64,000 nt of DNA from Flavobacterium sharifuzzamanii (GCF_003254585.1 NZ_QJGZ01000042.1:186001-250000); one strand, 5' to 3'. Shown: positions 8,703 through 18,245, counted from the stretch's first letter. Notes: generated by a model not told the origin, from the sequence alone. Numbers and translations are program-made.

Positions 8703-9071
8703 ATGGAAGTTAAAAAACCCGAAAACATAGACGAATACATTGGCGGATTTCCGAATGAAGTCCAGGAAATTCTAGAAAAAGTCCGAATGACGATTCAGAA
8801 AGCGGCTCCAGATGCTAAAGAAAAAATCAGTTATTCGATGCCAGCTTTTGAGCAGAATGGAATTGTGGTTTATTTTGCGGCTTTCAAAAACCATATCGGA
8901 CTTTACGCTCTACCTTCTGGACATAAAGCATTTGCAGAAAAACTTTGTAAATATAAATCCGGAAAAGGTTCTGTCCAATTTCCTCTGAAAGATCCAATGC
9001 CTTTTGACTTAATAGCAGAAATTGTTAAGTTTAGAGTAAAAGAAAATCTTGAAAAAGTAAAAAAGAAGTAA
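8703..9071 (+). CDS. DUF1801/iron-chaperone-like small protein
   Basis: A 122-residue YdhG/DUF1801 protein. The pattern is IDEYIGGFPNEVQEILEKVRMTIQKAAPDAKEKISYSMPAFEQNG, then VVYFAAFKNHIGLYALPSGH and VQFPLKDPMPFDLIAEIVKFRVKEN, closely matching the full-length family consensus related to the B. subtilis frataxin-like iron chaperone Fra. The protein is soluble and single-domain. It is probably cytosolic, with a possible role in iron or metabolite handling inferred only from fold. It is the second DUF1801 member in the window and differs from the one at 885. Confidence 0.85.
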   Translation: MEVKKPENIDEYIGGFPNEVQEILEKVRMTIQKAAPDAKEKISYSMPAFEQNGIVVYFAAFKNHIGLYALPSGHKAFAEKLCKYKSGKGSVQFPLKDPMPFDLIAEIVKFRVKENLEKVKKK

Positions 9072-9112
9072 TCTTAAATCCTATTTTCTTATTATTTACA
9101 AAATCTTAGTTA

Positions 9113-10012
9113 ATGAAAAAAATAAACCTTCTTTTTTTGCTTTTTACCTTTTTTGTAAACTTTTTGGGTTTCGCTCAAGACGAAGCTGCAGTTGAAAAAG
9201 AAATTTTAGAACTTCATAAACCCACAAAAAAAGTTCATGATTCAATCGTAAAACTGCAAAAAGAAGTGTATTCGAAAATTGCGATTGAAAAAGACTCCAT
9301 ACTTAAAAATCAATTAAATCTTCGTTTGGATGAATTGGAAAATGCAAAAGATCAAAATGATATTGAAGAATTAAAACTTGATTTTGTTTTTGCTGAAAAT
9401 CATCCTAATTCATACCACGCTTTACAACTTATACGACTTCATGTTAGTCGTTTTATTGGAATGAATTTTTATGACACTTTCGTGGAAGTTTTTGAAAATT
9501 TCACGCCAGAAATAAGAAACTCTGAAAAAGGACAAGAAATGTCCGAGAAATTAAAATACTTTAAACAAAGCAAAGTTGGGAGTCCAGCGCCCTATTTTAA
9601 TCTGAAAGATATTGACAATAAAGACATTTCGCTTGCCGATTTTAAAAACAAACAATATGTTCTAATTGATTTCTGGGCTAGCTGGTGTGCTCCTTGCCGC
9701 GAGGAATTGCCATATATTAGAGAGTTATACAAAAATTATAAATCGCTTGGTTTTGAAATCATAAGCATTACAAAAGACGAAAAATCAGATGCTTGGAAAA
9801 AGGCCATTGAAAAAGATAAAATCGAATCTTGGAAACACATTTCAATTTTAGAAAATAACAGTTCTATAGATAAAGATTATTTCGTAAGCGGAATTCCTCA
9901 CAAAGTTCTTATTGATAAAAACGGCATTATTATTGGGAAATGGAAAGGTGGCGGAGAAAACAATAAACATGATTTACAAAAGCTTCTAAAATCGATTTTT
10001 GAGGCAGAATAA
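9113..10012 (+). CDS. Exported TlpA/ResA-like thiol-disulfide oxidoreductase
   Basis: A 299-residue exported thioredoxin-fold protein. A signal peptide (MKKINLLFLLFTFFVNFLGFAQ) is followed by a charged helical region (about residues 25-150) and a C-terminal TlpA/AhpC-TSA-like domain with VGSPAPYFNLKDIDNKDISL and the active site WASWCAPC (Cys192 and Cys195). A cis-proline strand is present as VSGIPHKVLID. In Bacteroidota such DUF4369-like plus TlpA proteins act in periplasmic thiol redox chemistry. The gene is followed after 9 bp by a 2H phosphoesterase gene, so an operon is likely. Confidence 0.87.
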   Translation: MKKINLLFLLFTFFVNFLGFAQDEAAVEKEILELHKPTKKVHDSIVKLQKEVYSKIAIEKDSILKNQLNLRLDELENAKDQNDIEELKLDFVFAENHPNSYHALQLIRLHVSRFIGMNFYDTFVEVFENFTPEIRNSEKGQEMSEKLKYFKQSKVGSPAPYFNLKDIDNKDISLADFKNKQYVLIDFWASWCAPCREELPYIRELYKNYKSLGFEIISITKDEKSDAWKKAIEKDKIESWKHISILENNSSIDKDYFVSGIPHKVLIDKNGIIIGKWKGGGENNKHDLQKLLKSIFEAE

Positions 10013-10021
10013 TATACAGAA

Positions 10022-10705
10022 ATGAATTTAACCGAACATTACAATCAGCTTTATAAAACATCTTCTGAAATTATTTCGGCAGGAAAATATTCTATTGACT
10101 CTGAACTTAAAAATGAATCAGATTCCCGTTTCGGAATTACACTGCTTATTCGCCCAAATGATGAAATCAAAGCTAATATTCAGTCATTTATCAGTGAATT
10201 AAAAAAAGCTGAACCCGAGCAGTATTTTTATCCCGATTCAGATATTCATATTACAGTAATGTCGATTATTTCTTGTTCGGATAAATTTACTTTAAATCAG
10301 ATCTCACCAAACGAATATATCGAAGTAATTTGCAGAAGTCTGGTCGATGTTGAGAAAATAAAAATTCACTACAAAGGTATAACTGCTTCGCCTTCGGCAA
10401 TTATGATTCAGGGTTTTCCAAGCGATGAAACTCTGAATAATCTCCGAAATAAACTTCGAGAGAATTTCAAAAATTCAGGATTACAGCAATCTATTGATAG
10501 TCGATATGAAATTTCTACCGCACATTCTACAGTAATGCGTTTTCAGGAAAAACTTCAAAATCCGAAAAAATTAATTGAAATTGCAGAGAAATTCCGTGAT
10601 TATGATTTTGGAGAATTTGAAGTCAAAAATTTAGAATTGGTTTATAATGATTGGTATCAGCGAAAAAACACTACTCGTATTTTGGGTGATTTTGGATTGA
10701 GATGA
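10022..10705 (+). CDS. 2H phosphoesterase-superfamily protein
   Basis: A 227-residue protein with the two H-x-T/S-x motifs that define the 2H phosphoesterase fold: HITVMSI (His76) and HSTVMRF (His168). The 90-residue spacing fits LigT/2'-5' RNA ligase-like proteins. Members act on 2',3'-cyclic or 2'-5' phosphodiester bonds in RNA or nucleotides. It is cytosolic and follows the TlpA gene by 9 bp. Given the RNA-repair genes elsewhere in the window a link is conceivable, but they are 35-50 kb away and there is no sequence evidence for one. Confidence 0.8.
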   Translation: MNLTEHYNQLYKTSSEIISAGKYSIDSELKNESDSRFGITLLIRPNDEIKANIQSFISELKKAEPEQYFYPDSDIHITVMSIISCSDKFTLNQISPNEYIEVICRSLVDVEKIKIHYKGITASPSAIMIQGFPSDETLNNLRNKLRENFKNSGLQQSIDSRYEISTAHSTVMRFQEKLQNPKKLIEIAEKFRDYDFGEFEVKNLELVYNDWYQRKNTTRILGDFGLR

Positions 10706-10710
10706 TTTTT

Positions 10711-10807
10711 TTTTGCTTGCCACAAATTTCACAAATTTACGCGAATTTGTCAACTCTATAATTTGAATAATAATTGGTGGAAATTCGTGCAATTCGTGGC
10801 AAAAAAT
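10711..10807. repeat. Inverted intergenic repeat (CCACAAATT...AATTCGTGG)
   Basis: TTGCCACAAATTTCACAAATTT at the left is the near inverse of the AATTCGTGCAATTCGTGGCAAA at the right, around a 40-nt centre. It is a diverged member of the CACAGATT...AATCTGTGG family found at 15858, 29530, 37484 and 58548. It lies between convergent genes. Confidence 0.65.
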
Positions 10808-10812
10808 ATTGC

Positions 10813-11175
10813 CTATTTAAACTTCCCAAAATGCCATAAAACTCCAGCTGGATCATGAAGAAAACACTCGCTTCCCCAATCTAAATATTTTATCGGAGTT
10901 AATTTTGCTCCTTCATATTTCTCGGGAAGATTCAAAGCTAAAAGTTCGTTGTAATAACGTTCAACATTATCAACTTCTAGAAAAATCATCGTGTTTTCAA
11001 TCCAGCTTTTATCGTAATAATCTTGAAGATAAAAAGCGATTTCTCCCGTTTTAAAAACCGAAAAATTAGATTCTAAAACCGTTTCTTCAAATCCTAAATC
11101 GCGATAGAAACTTCTTGATATTTCAAAATTTTTAGAACCTATAAATGGACGTATTGACTTAGCATTGTGATTCAT
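10813..11175 (-). CDS. VOC-family (glyoxalase/bleomycin-resistance-like) protein
   Basis: A 120-residue vicinal-oxygen-chelate protein. It has the paired beta-alpha-beta-beta-beta modules IRPFIGSKNFEISRSFYRDLGFEET and TMIFLEVDNVERYYNELLALNLPEKYEG, and the usual end EC(F)LHDPAGVLWHFGKF. Metal ligands are not all obvious, so it may bind rather than catalyse. It is the last gene of a leftward group with DUF2625 (30 bp upstream) and the cation:proton antiporter (29 bp further). Its substrate is unknown. Confidence 0.82.
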   Translation of the reverse strand: MNHNAKSIRPFIGSKNFEISRSFYRDLGFEETVLESNFSVFKTGEIAFYLQDYYDKSWIENTMIFLEVDNVERYYNELLALNLPEKYEGAKLTPIKYLDWGSECFLHDPAGVLWHFGKFK

Positions 11176-11205
11176 ATTTATGTTCTTTTGAAATTATTTC
11201 AAGCT

Positions 11206-11949
11206 TTATTGTCCGAAACCAATTTGTTTTCTTAAATCAAGATTTAAATTGTATTGCTCTTGAATTGGGATAACTTTTCGTGTATTTTTATTAATATCAC
11301 TTCCTTCAGCTGTCCATAAAAATGGATAAAAATTAAAAACTTCATCACCTTTTAACTTTGACACCTCTTCACGCCATCCATTCCATCTATTCCCTTCATA
11401 GAATTTATCCAAGTCATTATTAAAACAAAAACCTAAAAACTCCGAGTACGTAATATCAAGCGGTTCATATTCTAAATTATCAGGCGAGAAATAATAGATC
11501 TTTCCAAGATCATTTCCTAATCCGCCTCCATTCAATAAATAAAATCCGCCAATTGCGTCATCAGCAATCAGCAGGAAACTTGGTGTTTCGCCAAATTCAT
11601 TAAATGATTTTCCTTTATTCCAATCTGGCAATGTTCTATTAAATTTTGAACTTCCAGAACCTAAAATTCTAATCCATCCATCATCTATTAAAAGACCACC
11701 TGTCATAAAAATTACAGCTCCCATAGTTGACCTTGTTGTAACTTGGGTTTTATACAAGGTCTCATTTGCTCTCGCTTGATCAACTGGTAGAATCTCTACT
11801 TTATTTTTTGCAGTTTTAATCCACTCTTCCACAATTGGCCAGCCTGGATCGGCTTTATCTATAAGTTCTTTTGTGCTTTTCATCTTATTCTGTGCACTTA
11901 CTGTAAAAGTAATTGCGATCAATACAATTAACAGGACTTTTTGTTTCAT
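11206..11949 (-). CDS. Exported DUF2625-family protein
   Basis: A 247-residue protein with a signal peptide (MKQKVLLIVLIAITFTVSAQ) followed by a DUF2625 domain. The diagnostic segments are STKELIDKADPGWPIVEEWI, STMGAVIFMTGGLLIDDGWIRILGSG and the later LLNGGGLGNDLGKIYYFSPD. The same domain in other bacteria is cytosolic and often annotated as hypothetical. The added signal peptide here places this copy outside the inner membrane. It sits between the antiporter and the VOC gene on the same strand, and no function is established. Confidence 0.8.
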   Translation of the reverse strand: MKQKVLLIVLIAITFTVSAQNKMKSTKELIDKADPGWPIVEEWIKTAKNKVEILPVDQARANETLYKTQVTTRSTMGAVIFMTGGLLIDDGWIRILGSGSSKFNRTLPDWNKGKSFNEFGETPSFLLIADDAIGGFYLLNGGGLGNDLGKIYYFSPDNLEYEPLDITYSEFLGFCFNNDLDKFYEGNRWNGWREEVSKLKGDEVFNFYPFLWTAEGSDINKNTRKVIPIQEQYNLNLDLRKQIGFGQ

Positions 11950-11978
11950 TTATTCGATTTGCAGCTTTTAAAGATTGC

Positions 11979-14126
11979 CTAATTTTTCTTCAAAATACTT
12001 CCAATGCCTCGTCCAATCTGTTCTATAGCTTCAATTCCTTTTGCTAAAGGCGATGCCGTAAAATCTTCGTAAGCATCCATTGCGCTTTCTTTGCGATCGT
12101 CTTGCGGATAGACCAATATTACATTATTGCTGTCAAAATATTTCTCGAATTTCTGTGGCAATTTATCAAAAATAGACTGATACGAAACAGAGCCTTTTCT
12201 AGAAAGGTTGAAGACAACTAAATCAGTTGGTTTTATTTCGTCTGAGATACTTTCAAAATCTTCCCAATCCGAAACATTTTTGAATCCTAATTTTGCATTT
12301 AGTTTTAAATTATTAGCAAGCTGCTGAATGGTTTCATGCGTTTTGTATTCGGCATGAAGCACAATCGGAATGCTTAATTCCTGTGATAGACGGCATATTT
12401 TCTGAAGAAGCAAATGAAAACCAACGCCTCTTTCAGAAAATGGAGGGCAGATAAAAACCAGTCTTTTTTCTTCGATAAAATTTTTCTGAAACCTACAGAT
12501 AAACAAAGTTTTATCAACATTATTGATTATCGAATCTACATTTTCTCCAAAAATTTTATCAATAAATCCTGTTTTTCTAGGCCATCCCACGATCACAATA
12601 TCAGACATAATTTCTTTTGAAGTTCTGGCAATTCCACTCGCAGGATTATGATCAATTCTGGCAATGGTATTGATTTTAACTTCTGAAGCGGAACCCTGAA
12701 TAACAAATTTATCAGCTGCTTTTCTGTACTTCAAAATATTTTTTTCCGCCTGATTATTATTAGGAACAATGGTCAGCAAAGTAACTGGGTTAGATGATTT
12801 TTTATCTTTTATCAAAAGCGCAAAATCTAGCAAACTTGCCGCTGCCGAGGTTTTAGCCAATGGAATAAGAATGTGTTCGTCTAAAATTTGATCTCTTCCT
12901 GTATCGTCATGTGAAAATTCTTCTTCACAGATTGCAATTTTCTTAGCAGCTTTTTCAGTAGCAAATGACGCCACAATACATGTAATCAGAATCAGGATAA
13001 TTGTTCCGTTTAAGATATTTTCGTCTAAAATTTTAGCTTTATAACCCACCAGAATTACAGCTAAAGTTGCCGCTGCATGCGCACTGCTCAATCCGAAAAT
13101 TAGCTGTCTTTCAGTTCTTGTATATTTAAAAACAATCTGAGTAAAAAATGCCGCAATCCATTTACCAAATATGGCTACTACACTTAAAGTTCCTGCTACA
13201 ATTAAGGCAGTTGGTCCACTTAAAATAACGCTGACATCAACTAACATTCCTACTGAAATCAAGAAGAACGGAATGAATAATGAGTTTCCAATAAACTCAA
13301 TTCTATTCATTAATGCCGAAGAATGCGGAATAAGCGGATTTAATGCCAAACCTGCTACGAAAGCACCTATGATTGGCTCTACTCCAGCTACTTCAGCCAA
13401 AAAAGCGGCAAAGAAAACGACAGAAAGCACAAAAATATAATGGGCATGTTTTTCACTCTCTAATTTCTTGAAAAACCATTTTGCAACACGTGGAATAATT
13501 ACAAACATTATGGCAGAAAAAATAGCTAAAGAAATTATTAATTTTACCCAAAATGCTTGGTTTAAATTTCCCTGAGCGCTTCCCATAATTACAGCCAGAA
13601 TAATCAAAACGGCAGTATCGGTCAAAATAGTTCCTCCAACGGTAATGGCAACCGCCTGATTTTTGGCAATTCCCAATTTACTTACAATAGGATACGCAAC
13701 CAAAGTGTGAGTTGCAAACATACTAGCTGTCAAAAAACTAGCATTAAAATCATATTGAAGCAAATAAAAACAAACTGGAAATCCGATAGAAAGCGGTAGA
13801 ATAAAGGTAAAAAGACCAAAGAGCAAACTCTTATTTCTGTTGGCTTTAAACTCATTCATATCCAATTCCAATCCTGCAATAAACATGATATACAAAAGTC
13901 CGATTGTCGAAAATAAATCGACCGCAGAGTTTTTTGCCAAAATATTTAATCCATGAGGTCCAATAATAACTCCCGAAATAATAAGTCCAATAATTCCTGG
14001 AATATTAATCTTTTTAAGTAAAATTGGTGAAAGCAGAATTATAAAAAGTATTAATGAAAAAATTAATACAGGGTTACTTAAAGGTAATTCGAATTCTTGT
14101 AATAGATGTCTGAAAAATTCTATCAT
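11979..14126 (-). CDS. CPA2-family cation:proton antiporter with C-terminal USP-like domains
   Basis: A 715-residue integral membrane protein. Residues 1-390 form about 12 hydrophobic segments of the Kef/NhaP-like Na+/H+ exchanger domain, including LPGIIGLIISGVIIGPHGLNIL-type repeats and the conserved acidic stretch in FAAFLAEVAGVEPIIGAFVAGLALNPLIP. Residues from about 415 on are cytosolic and resemble tandem universal-stress-protein folds (HILIPLAKTSAAASLLDFALLI, DIVIVGWPRKTG), not the RCK/TrkA-N domain of KefC. It probably exchanges Na+ or K+ for H+. It is the first gene of a leftward trio. Confidence 0.87.
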   Translation of the reverse strand: MIEFFRHLLQEFELPLSNPVLIFSLILFIILLSPILLKKINIPGIIGLIISGVIIGPHGLNILAKNSAVDLFSTIGLLYIMFIAGLELDMNEFKANRNKSLLFGLFTFILPLSIGFPVCFYLLQYDFNASFLTASMFATHTLVAYPIVSKLGIAKNQAVAITVGGTILTDTAVLIILAVIMGSAQGNLNQAFWVKLIISLAIFSAIMFVIIPRVAKWFFKKLESEKHAHYIFVLSVVFFAAFLAEVAGVEPIIGAFVAGLALNPLIPHSSALMNRIEFIGNSLFIPFFLISVGMLVDVSVILSGPTALIVAGTLSVVAIFGKWIAAFFTQIVFKYTRTERQLIFGLSSAHAAATLAVILVGYKAKILDENILNGTIILILITCIVASFATEKAAKKIAICEEEFSHDDTGRDQILDEHILIPLAKTSAAASLLDFALLIKDKKSSNPVTLLTIVPNNNQAEKNILKYRKAADKFVIQGSASEVKINTIARIDHNPASGIARTSKEIMSDIVIVGWPRKTGFIDKIFGENVDSIINNVDKTLFICRFQKNFIEEKRLVFICPPFSERGVGFHLLLQKICRLSQELSIPIVLHAEYKTHETIQQLANNLKLNAKLGFKNVSDWEDFESISDEIKPTDLVVFNLSRKGSVSYQSIFDKLPQKFEKYFDSNNVILVYPQDDRKESAMDAYEDFTASPLAKGIEAIEQIGRGIGSILKKN

Positions 14127-14395
14127 ATGGTAACTTTATCTTCTTGTGGCATTATAATTTGTAAAAAGACATTTTCAGAATTCAAACAAAATCCATGAAG
14201 TATTAATATTGACGAATCGAGTATTTCTAATAACTCGTTCTTTTACAAAAATACCTAAAAATAGCTAACTTTTTACGTAAAGCGCATATTAAGGTTTTAA
14301 ATTTATTTCGTTGCCGAATTATTAAATTTTAATATCTTTTTTAACAAATATGCAAGATTAACATTCAAAAAATAATCATAATTGCATTATTCGAT

Positions 14396-14403
14396 TATCT
14401 TTG
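14396..14403 (+). promoter_or_regulatory. -7 promoter box TATCTTTG of sdaA
   Basis: TATCTTTG matches the Bacteroidota sigma-A -7 consensus TAnnTTTG exactly, 20 bp before the sdaA start. A TTG lies only 11 bp upstream, so no canonical -33 box is evident. The remaining 270 bp between the antiporter and this box are AT-rich with no gene. Confidence 0.6.
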
Positions 14404-14422
14404 TCTTAATAAAAATTGAACA

Positions 14423-15850
14423 ATGGAAGAATGTATCTCTGTTTTTGATATGCTTAAAATTGGCGTTGGTCCTTCAAGCTCACATACTTTAGGTCCTTGG
14501 CGTGCTGCTGAACGTTTTCTTGAAGAGCTCAAAGACGAAGCAATTTTAGACGATATTACTAGAGTAAAAGTCGACTTATATGGCTCACTTTCTTTAACTG
14601 GAAAAGGCCACGCAACAGATCTTGCCGTAATGCTCGGATTGAGTGGACAAGATCCTGAATATATTCCTGTTGAAGATATCGCAGGAATTATTAAAAAAAT
14701 CGAAACTACAAACGAAATCAATTTGGGTAACCAAAAAATGATTCCGTTCTTTTTTCTTCAAGACATTGTTTTCAATAAAGACTTTCTTCCGTTTCATGCC
14801 AACGGATTAAAATTTACAGCTTATAAATCGGATGACTCTGAATATGAATCAACTTTTTATTCTATCGGAGGCGGATTTGTTGTAAAAGAAGAGCGTACCA
14901 ATGCTAAGGAAAAGAAAGCAATAAAATGTGCGTTTCCTTACCCAATTCAAAACGCAGCTGAATTATTGAATTATACGATTACTGAAAACAAGACAATTTC
15001 TGAAATTGTATATCAAAATGAAATTTCAATGCGTCCAGAAGCCGAAGTGCATTCTGAACTAATGCGTATTTGGAATACTATGCTGGAGTGTATGTACATT
15101 GGCTGCCACTCAGAGGGTATTCTTCCTGGCGGACTTCACGTGCGCAGAAGAGCTTTTGACATGCACCAAAATTTAATTGGATTATCAAATTATACTGACC
15201 CACAAAGCTGGCTGGAAGAAATTAGAAAAACTGAAGTTAAATTTCGCCAGATTTTAAAATGGGTTAGCTGTTTTGCACTTGCCGTGAATGAAGTAAATGC
15301 TTCTCTAGGTCGTGTTGTTACAGCTCCAACAAATGGAAGTTCTGGAGTAATTCCGGCCGTTTTAATGTATTATATGGTGATTGAAAACCATAGTGCAGGC
15401 GAAAAAGAAATCAAACAATTTTTGATGGTCGCTGGCGAAATCGGAAGTATCTTCAAAAAAGGATCTACTATTTCTGCAGCAATGGGCGGATGCCAGGCTG
15501 AGATAGGCGTTTCTTCTGCGATGGCTGCTGGAGCTTTATGCGAATTGATGGGCGGAACTCCTGCTCAGGTTCTTATGGCTGCTGAAATCGCAATGGAACA
15601 TCATTTGGGTTTAACCTGTGATCCAATTGGAGGTTTGGTTCAGATTCCTTGTATTGAAAGAAATACAATGGGCGCAATTAAAGCGATAAATGCTGCTGAA
15701 TTAGCTCTAGAAACTGATTCCAAAAATGCTAAAGTACCTTTAGACAAAGTGATTAACACGATGTGGGAAACAGCAAAAGACATGAATTCAAAATACAAAG
15801 AAACTTCTGAAGGAGGTCTTGCAGTTGCCGTAAATATGGCTGATTGCTAA
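14423..15850 (+). CDS. sdaA: L-serine ammonia-lyase, single-chain (alpha+beta) iron-sulfur type
   Basis: A 475-residue single-polypeptide L-serine dehydratase that converts L-serine to pyruvate and ammonia. The N-terminal beta domain has PSSSHTLGPWRAAERF and the C-terminal alpha domain has APTNGSSGVIPAVLMYY, GSTISAAMGGCQAEIG and LTCDPIGGLVQIPCIERN. The latter two supply the three cysteines that bind the oxygen-sensitive 4Fe-4S cluster. Length matches the E. coli SdaA/SdaB class. It is cytosolic. It is monocistronic with an exact -7 box upstream and an intergenic repeat downstream. Confidence 0.93.
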   Translation: MEECISVFDMLKIGVGPSSSHTLGPWRAAERFLEELKDEAILDDITRVKVDLYGSLSLTGKGHATDLAVMLGLSGQDPEYIPVEDIAGIIKKIETTNEINLGNQKMIPFFFLQDIVFNKDFLPFHANGLKFTAYKSDDSEYESTFYSIGGGFVVKEERTNAKEKKAIKCAFPYPIQNAAELLNYTITENKTISEIVYQNEISMRPEAEVHSELMRIWNTMLECMYIGCHSEGILPGGLHVRRRAFDMHQNLIGLSNYTDPQSWLEEIRKTEVKFRQILKWVSCFALAVNEVNASLGRVVTAPTNGSSGVIPAVLMYYMVIENHSAGEKEIKQFLMVAGEIGSIFKKGSTISAAMGGCQAEIGVSSAMAAGALCELMGGTPAQVLMAAEIAMEHHLGLTCDPIGGLVQIPCIERNTMGAIKAINAAELALETDSKNAKVPLDKVINTMWETAKDMNSKYKETSEGGLAVAVNMADC

Positions 15851-15857
15851 AATATTT

Positions 15858-16016
15858 GTTTGCCACAGATTAAAAGGATTCGCACAGATTTTTTATTTCA
15901 CGCAGATTTAAAAAGATTTAAGTAGATATTCGCAGATTTTTTATTTCAATCAGCTAGAATCTGCCAAATCTGCGTAAAAAAATCATTTTAATCCTTTTAA
16001 TCTGTGGCAAAAAACA
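15858..16016. repeat. Inverted repeat family CCACAGATT...AATCTGTGG
   Basis: GCCACAGATTAAAAGGATT at the left end is the inverse of AATCCTTTTAATCTGTGGC at the right end, with internal GCAGATTT/AAATCTGC partners. The element runs to within 15 bp of the next start and supplies a spurious upstream GTG. Close relatives are at 29530, 37484 and 58548. Confidence 0.8.
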
Positions 16017-16027
16017 AAATCAACTTT

Positions 16028-17221
16028 ATGAAAAAACTTTACTTCTTACTCTTTTTCTGCTCCATTCTACTTCATTCTCAAGAACGTTATTTTTTAAATT
16101 CAGACACAAGACTTTTCACTTCGCCTAATTCATCTGCAGATTTTTTAGGATATTTTAAGTATGGCGCTGAAGTCCGTTTGTTATCAGAAAATCAAAATGG
16201 CTGGTACAAAATACAAGCCGATAATTTGAGCGAAGGATATATCCAAGAAAAATATATCGCTAAAAGTCTTAATGCAAAAGATATAAAAATTAAAGATCCT
16301 AAGAACCCAATTCTTGAGGGCGGCGATGCTTACTATGGAGGCAATCATCTTTTTGTTCTCGCTGCAGGACTGAAAGCGAGAGCTTTGCCCGATAAGAGTT
16401 CAAAAATCAGAGAAATTTTATTTACCGGAGATCCTGTTCCCGTAAACTATCTTCCCATAAATCCTGATGAATGGGTAAATATAAATGGTAGTTTTAATGA
16501 AGAATATTCGAAACATACACTTAGAAAATTTCTTGGTTCAAGACCTAATTTTGATGCTCTTTTAAAAGAATTTGACAATCTTGATGCTAATGCTCTTAAC
16601 GAACGTAAAACAGTTAGTGAAAGAATTGTAGAATTGGCTTGGAACAGCGAATACGCTAAACTTACACCAGCATATCAAAGATATTATGAAGTTGTAAAAC
16701 AAATCAACGACCCAAAATTATTAGAAGAAACCGAACTAAATATGGCCTTAGCCAAAGGGCTTGCTAATCATAAATTAAACGAACAGATTATCGCATTTAC
16801 TCAAAAATCGCATTATTCCTTAAAAGGATTTAAAACAAAATCGGTTACCATTTCTAAAACTGATTTGATTAAAACTATGGGAAATCCCAATAAAAAAGCT
16901 CAGATTTCAGACGAATGTGGTATTTACTTAAGTGATTTATTTTATTACTACCCAGATTTGGAAGTTTCTGTTGATGAAAAACAAAATCAAGGAGAAATCA
17001 TTAAAGTTTTCATTAACGAAAACAATAAATTCATTGTAAATTCTAATGCTATTTTAGACCATACACTGTCTGAAAAAGCTTTCATTGAAAAATATGGAAC
17101 TTATATTGAAGCTTCTCTAAAATCACCTCACATTTACAGTATTATAATGGAAGAGAGTCAATTTCGCTTAGAATTTAAAGACGGAAAACTATTTTCTGTC
17201 GAAATATTCTATTATTGCTGA
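16028..17221 (+). CDS. Exported SH3b-domain protein of unknown function
   Basis: A 397-residue protein with a signal peptide (MKKLYFLLFFCSILLHSQ). It then has a bacterial SH3-like segment (RYFLNSDTRLFTSPNSSADF...GWYKIQADNLSEGYIQEKYI, about residues 22-75) and a second SH3-like segment (ALPDKSSKIREILFTGDPVPVNYLP). The C-terminal 250 residues match no family I recognise. I start at the ATG at 16028. The GTG 24 bp upstream lies in the repeat and would spoil the signal peptide. SH3b domains commonly bind peptidoglycan peptides, so a periplasmic or cell-wall role is plausible. Confidence 0.75.
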   Translation: MKKLYFLLFFCSILLHSQERYFLNSDTRLFTSPNSSADFLGYFKYGAEVRLLSENQNGWYKIQADNLSEGYIQEKYIAKSLNAKDIKIKDPKNPILEGGDAYYGGNHLFVLAAGLKARALPDKSSKIREILFTGDPVPVNYLPINPDEWVNINGSFNEEYSKHTLRKFLGSRPNFDALLKEFDNLDANALNERKTVSERIVELAWNSEYAKLTPAYQRYYEVVKQINDPKLLEETELNMALAKGLANHKLNEQIIAFTQKSHYSLKGFKTKSVTISKTDLIKTMGNPNKKAQISDECGIYLSDLFYYYPDLEVSVDEKQNQGEIIKVFINENNKFIVNSNAILDHTLSEKAFIEKYGTYIEASLKSPHIYSIIMEESQFRLEFKDGKLFSVEIFYYC

Positions 17222-17272
17222 TTCCCCTTTTACAATTATTCAATACTTTTACATTATCAAAAAAACAATAAA

Positions 17273-18091
17273 ATGTCAGTAGCAAAAAAAGATTATAAAA
17301 GAATCACAACAAAGTCATTAATTGAAATGAAAAGCAATGGAGAAAAAATCTCTATGCTTACTGCGTATGATTATACAATGGCTAAAATTGTTGATACCGC
17401 TGGTATTGATGTAATTTTAGTTGGTGATTCGGCATCAAACGTAATGGCTGGTCACGAAACTACTCTACCTATTACTTTAGATCAGATGATTTACCATGCT
17501 TCGTCTGTAGTTCGCGCTGTAGAAAGAGGTTTGGTTGTAGTTGACTTACCTTTCGGAAGTTATCAGTCAGATTCAAAAGAAGCCTTACGTTCTTCTATCA
17601 GAATCATGAAAGAAAGCGGTGCACATGCTGTAAAACTTGAAGGCGGAAAAGAAATTAAAGAGTCTATCAAAAAAATATTAAATGCTGGAATCCCTGTTAT
17701 GGGACATTTAGGTTTAACTCCTCAGTCTATCTATAAATTCGGAACTTATACGGTTCGCGCTAAAGAAGAAGAAGAAGCTGAGAAGCTAATCGAAGATGCT
17801 CAAATGCTTGAAAAAGTAGGGTGCTTTGCTGTTGTTTTGGAAAAAATTCCAGCAGCACTTGCTAAAAAAGTAGCTGATAGTATTTCTATTCCTGTTATCG
17901 GAATTGGAGCTGGAGGCGGTGTTGATGGTCAAGTTTTAGTTATTCATGATATGTTAGGAATGAATAACGAATTCAGTCCGCGTTTCCTTCGTCGTTACTT
18001 GAATCTTTACGAAGAAATGACAAAAGCAATCGGACAATACGCTGCTGATGTGAAGTCTAGTGATTTCCCTAATGCTAATGAACAGTATTAA
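17273..18091 (+). CDS. panB: 3-methyl-2-oxobutanoate hydroxymethyltransferase (ketopantoate hydroxymethyltransferase)
   Basis: A 272-residue PanB that adds a hydroxymethyl group from 5,10-methylene-tetrahydrofolate to 2-oxoisovalerate, giving ketopantoate for pantothenate and coenzyme A synthesis. Signature segments are MLTAYDYTMAKIVDTAGID, LVGDSASNVMAGHETTLP (metal-binding Asp), VVDLPFGSYQ, VKLEGG, MGHLGLTPQS and IPVIGIGAGG. Length is the usual 260-280 residues. It is cytosolic. panC and panD are not adjacent. A GCCTCCAGC hairpin lies downstream. Confidence 0.95.
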   Translation: MSVAKKDYKRITTKSLIEMKSNGEKISMLTAYDYTMAKIVDTAGIDVILVGDSASNVMAGHETTLPITLDQMIYHASSVVRAVERGLVVVDLPFGSYQSDSKEALRSSIRIMKESGAHAVKLEGGKEIKESIKKILNAGIPVMGHLGLTPQSIYKFGTYTVRAKEEEEAEKLIEDAQMLEKVGCFAVVLEKIPAALAKKVADSISIPVIGIGAGGGVDGQVLVIHDMLGMNNEFSPRFLRRYLNLYEEMTKAIGQYAADVKSSDFPNANEQY

Positions 18092-18092
18092 T

Positions 18093-18245
18093 TTTTTTTT
18101 AAGGTACTAAGGTTCTGAGTTGCTAAGGTTCTAAGGTTTTTTTTAGATACAAAGAGGCAAAGTAACAAAGGTTCAAAGGTTTTATAAATTGCCTCCAGCT
18201 TTAGCTGGAGGTTTATTTTTAATCCTCCTTAAAGGCTTTAGCCAA
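18093..18245. repeat. Repeat block with hairpin GCCTCCAGC/GCTGGAGG
   Basis: The left half is a tandem AAGGTTCTAAGG / TTGCTAAGG array (18101-18140) with relatives at 47070-47150 and 58400-58510. The right half is the hairpin TTGCCTCCAGCTTTAGCTGGAGG followed by TTTATTTTT (18188-18220), which could act as the panB terminator. After it comes TCCTTAAAGGCTTTAGCC, another dispersed piece. Confidence 0.6.

Noticed and set aside
16004..16027. GTG start for the SH3 protein
   Set aside because: It lies in the CCACAGATT repeat and would put eight residues before a proper signal peptide beginning at 16028.
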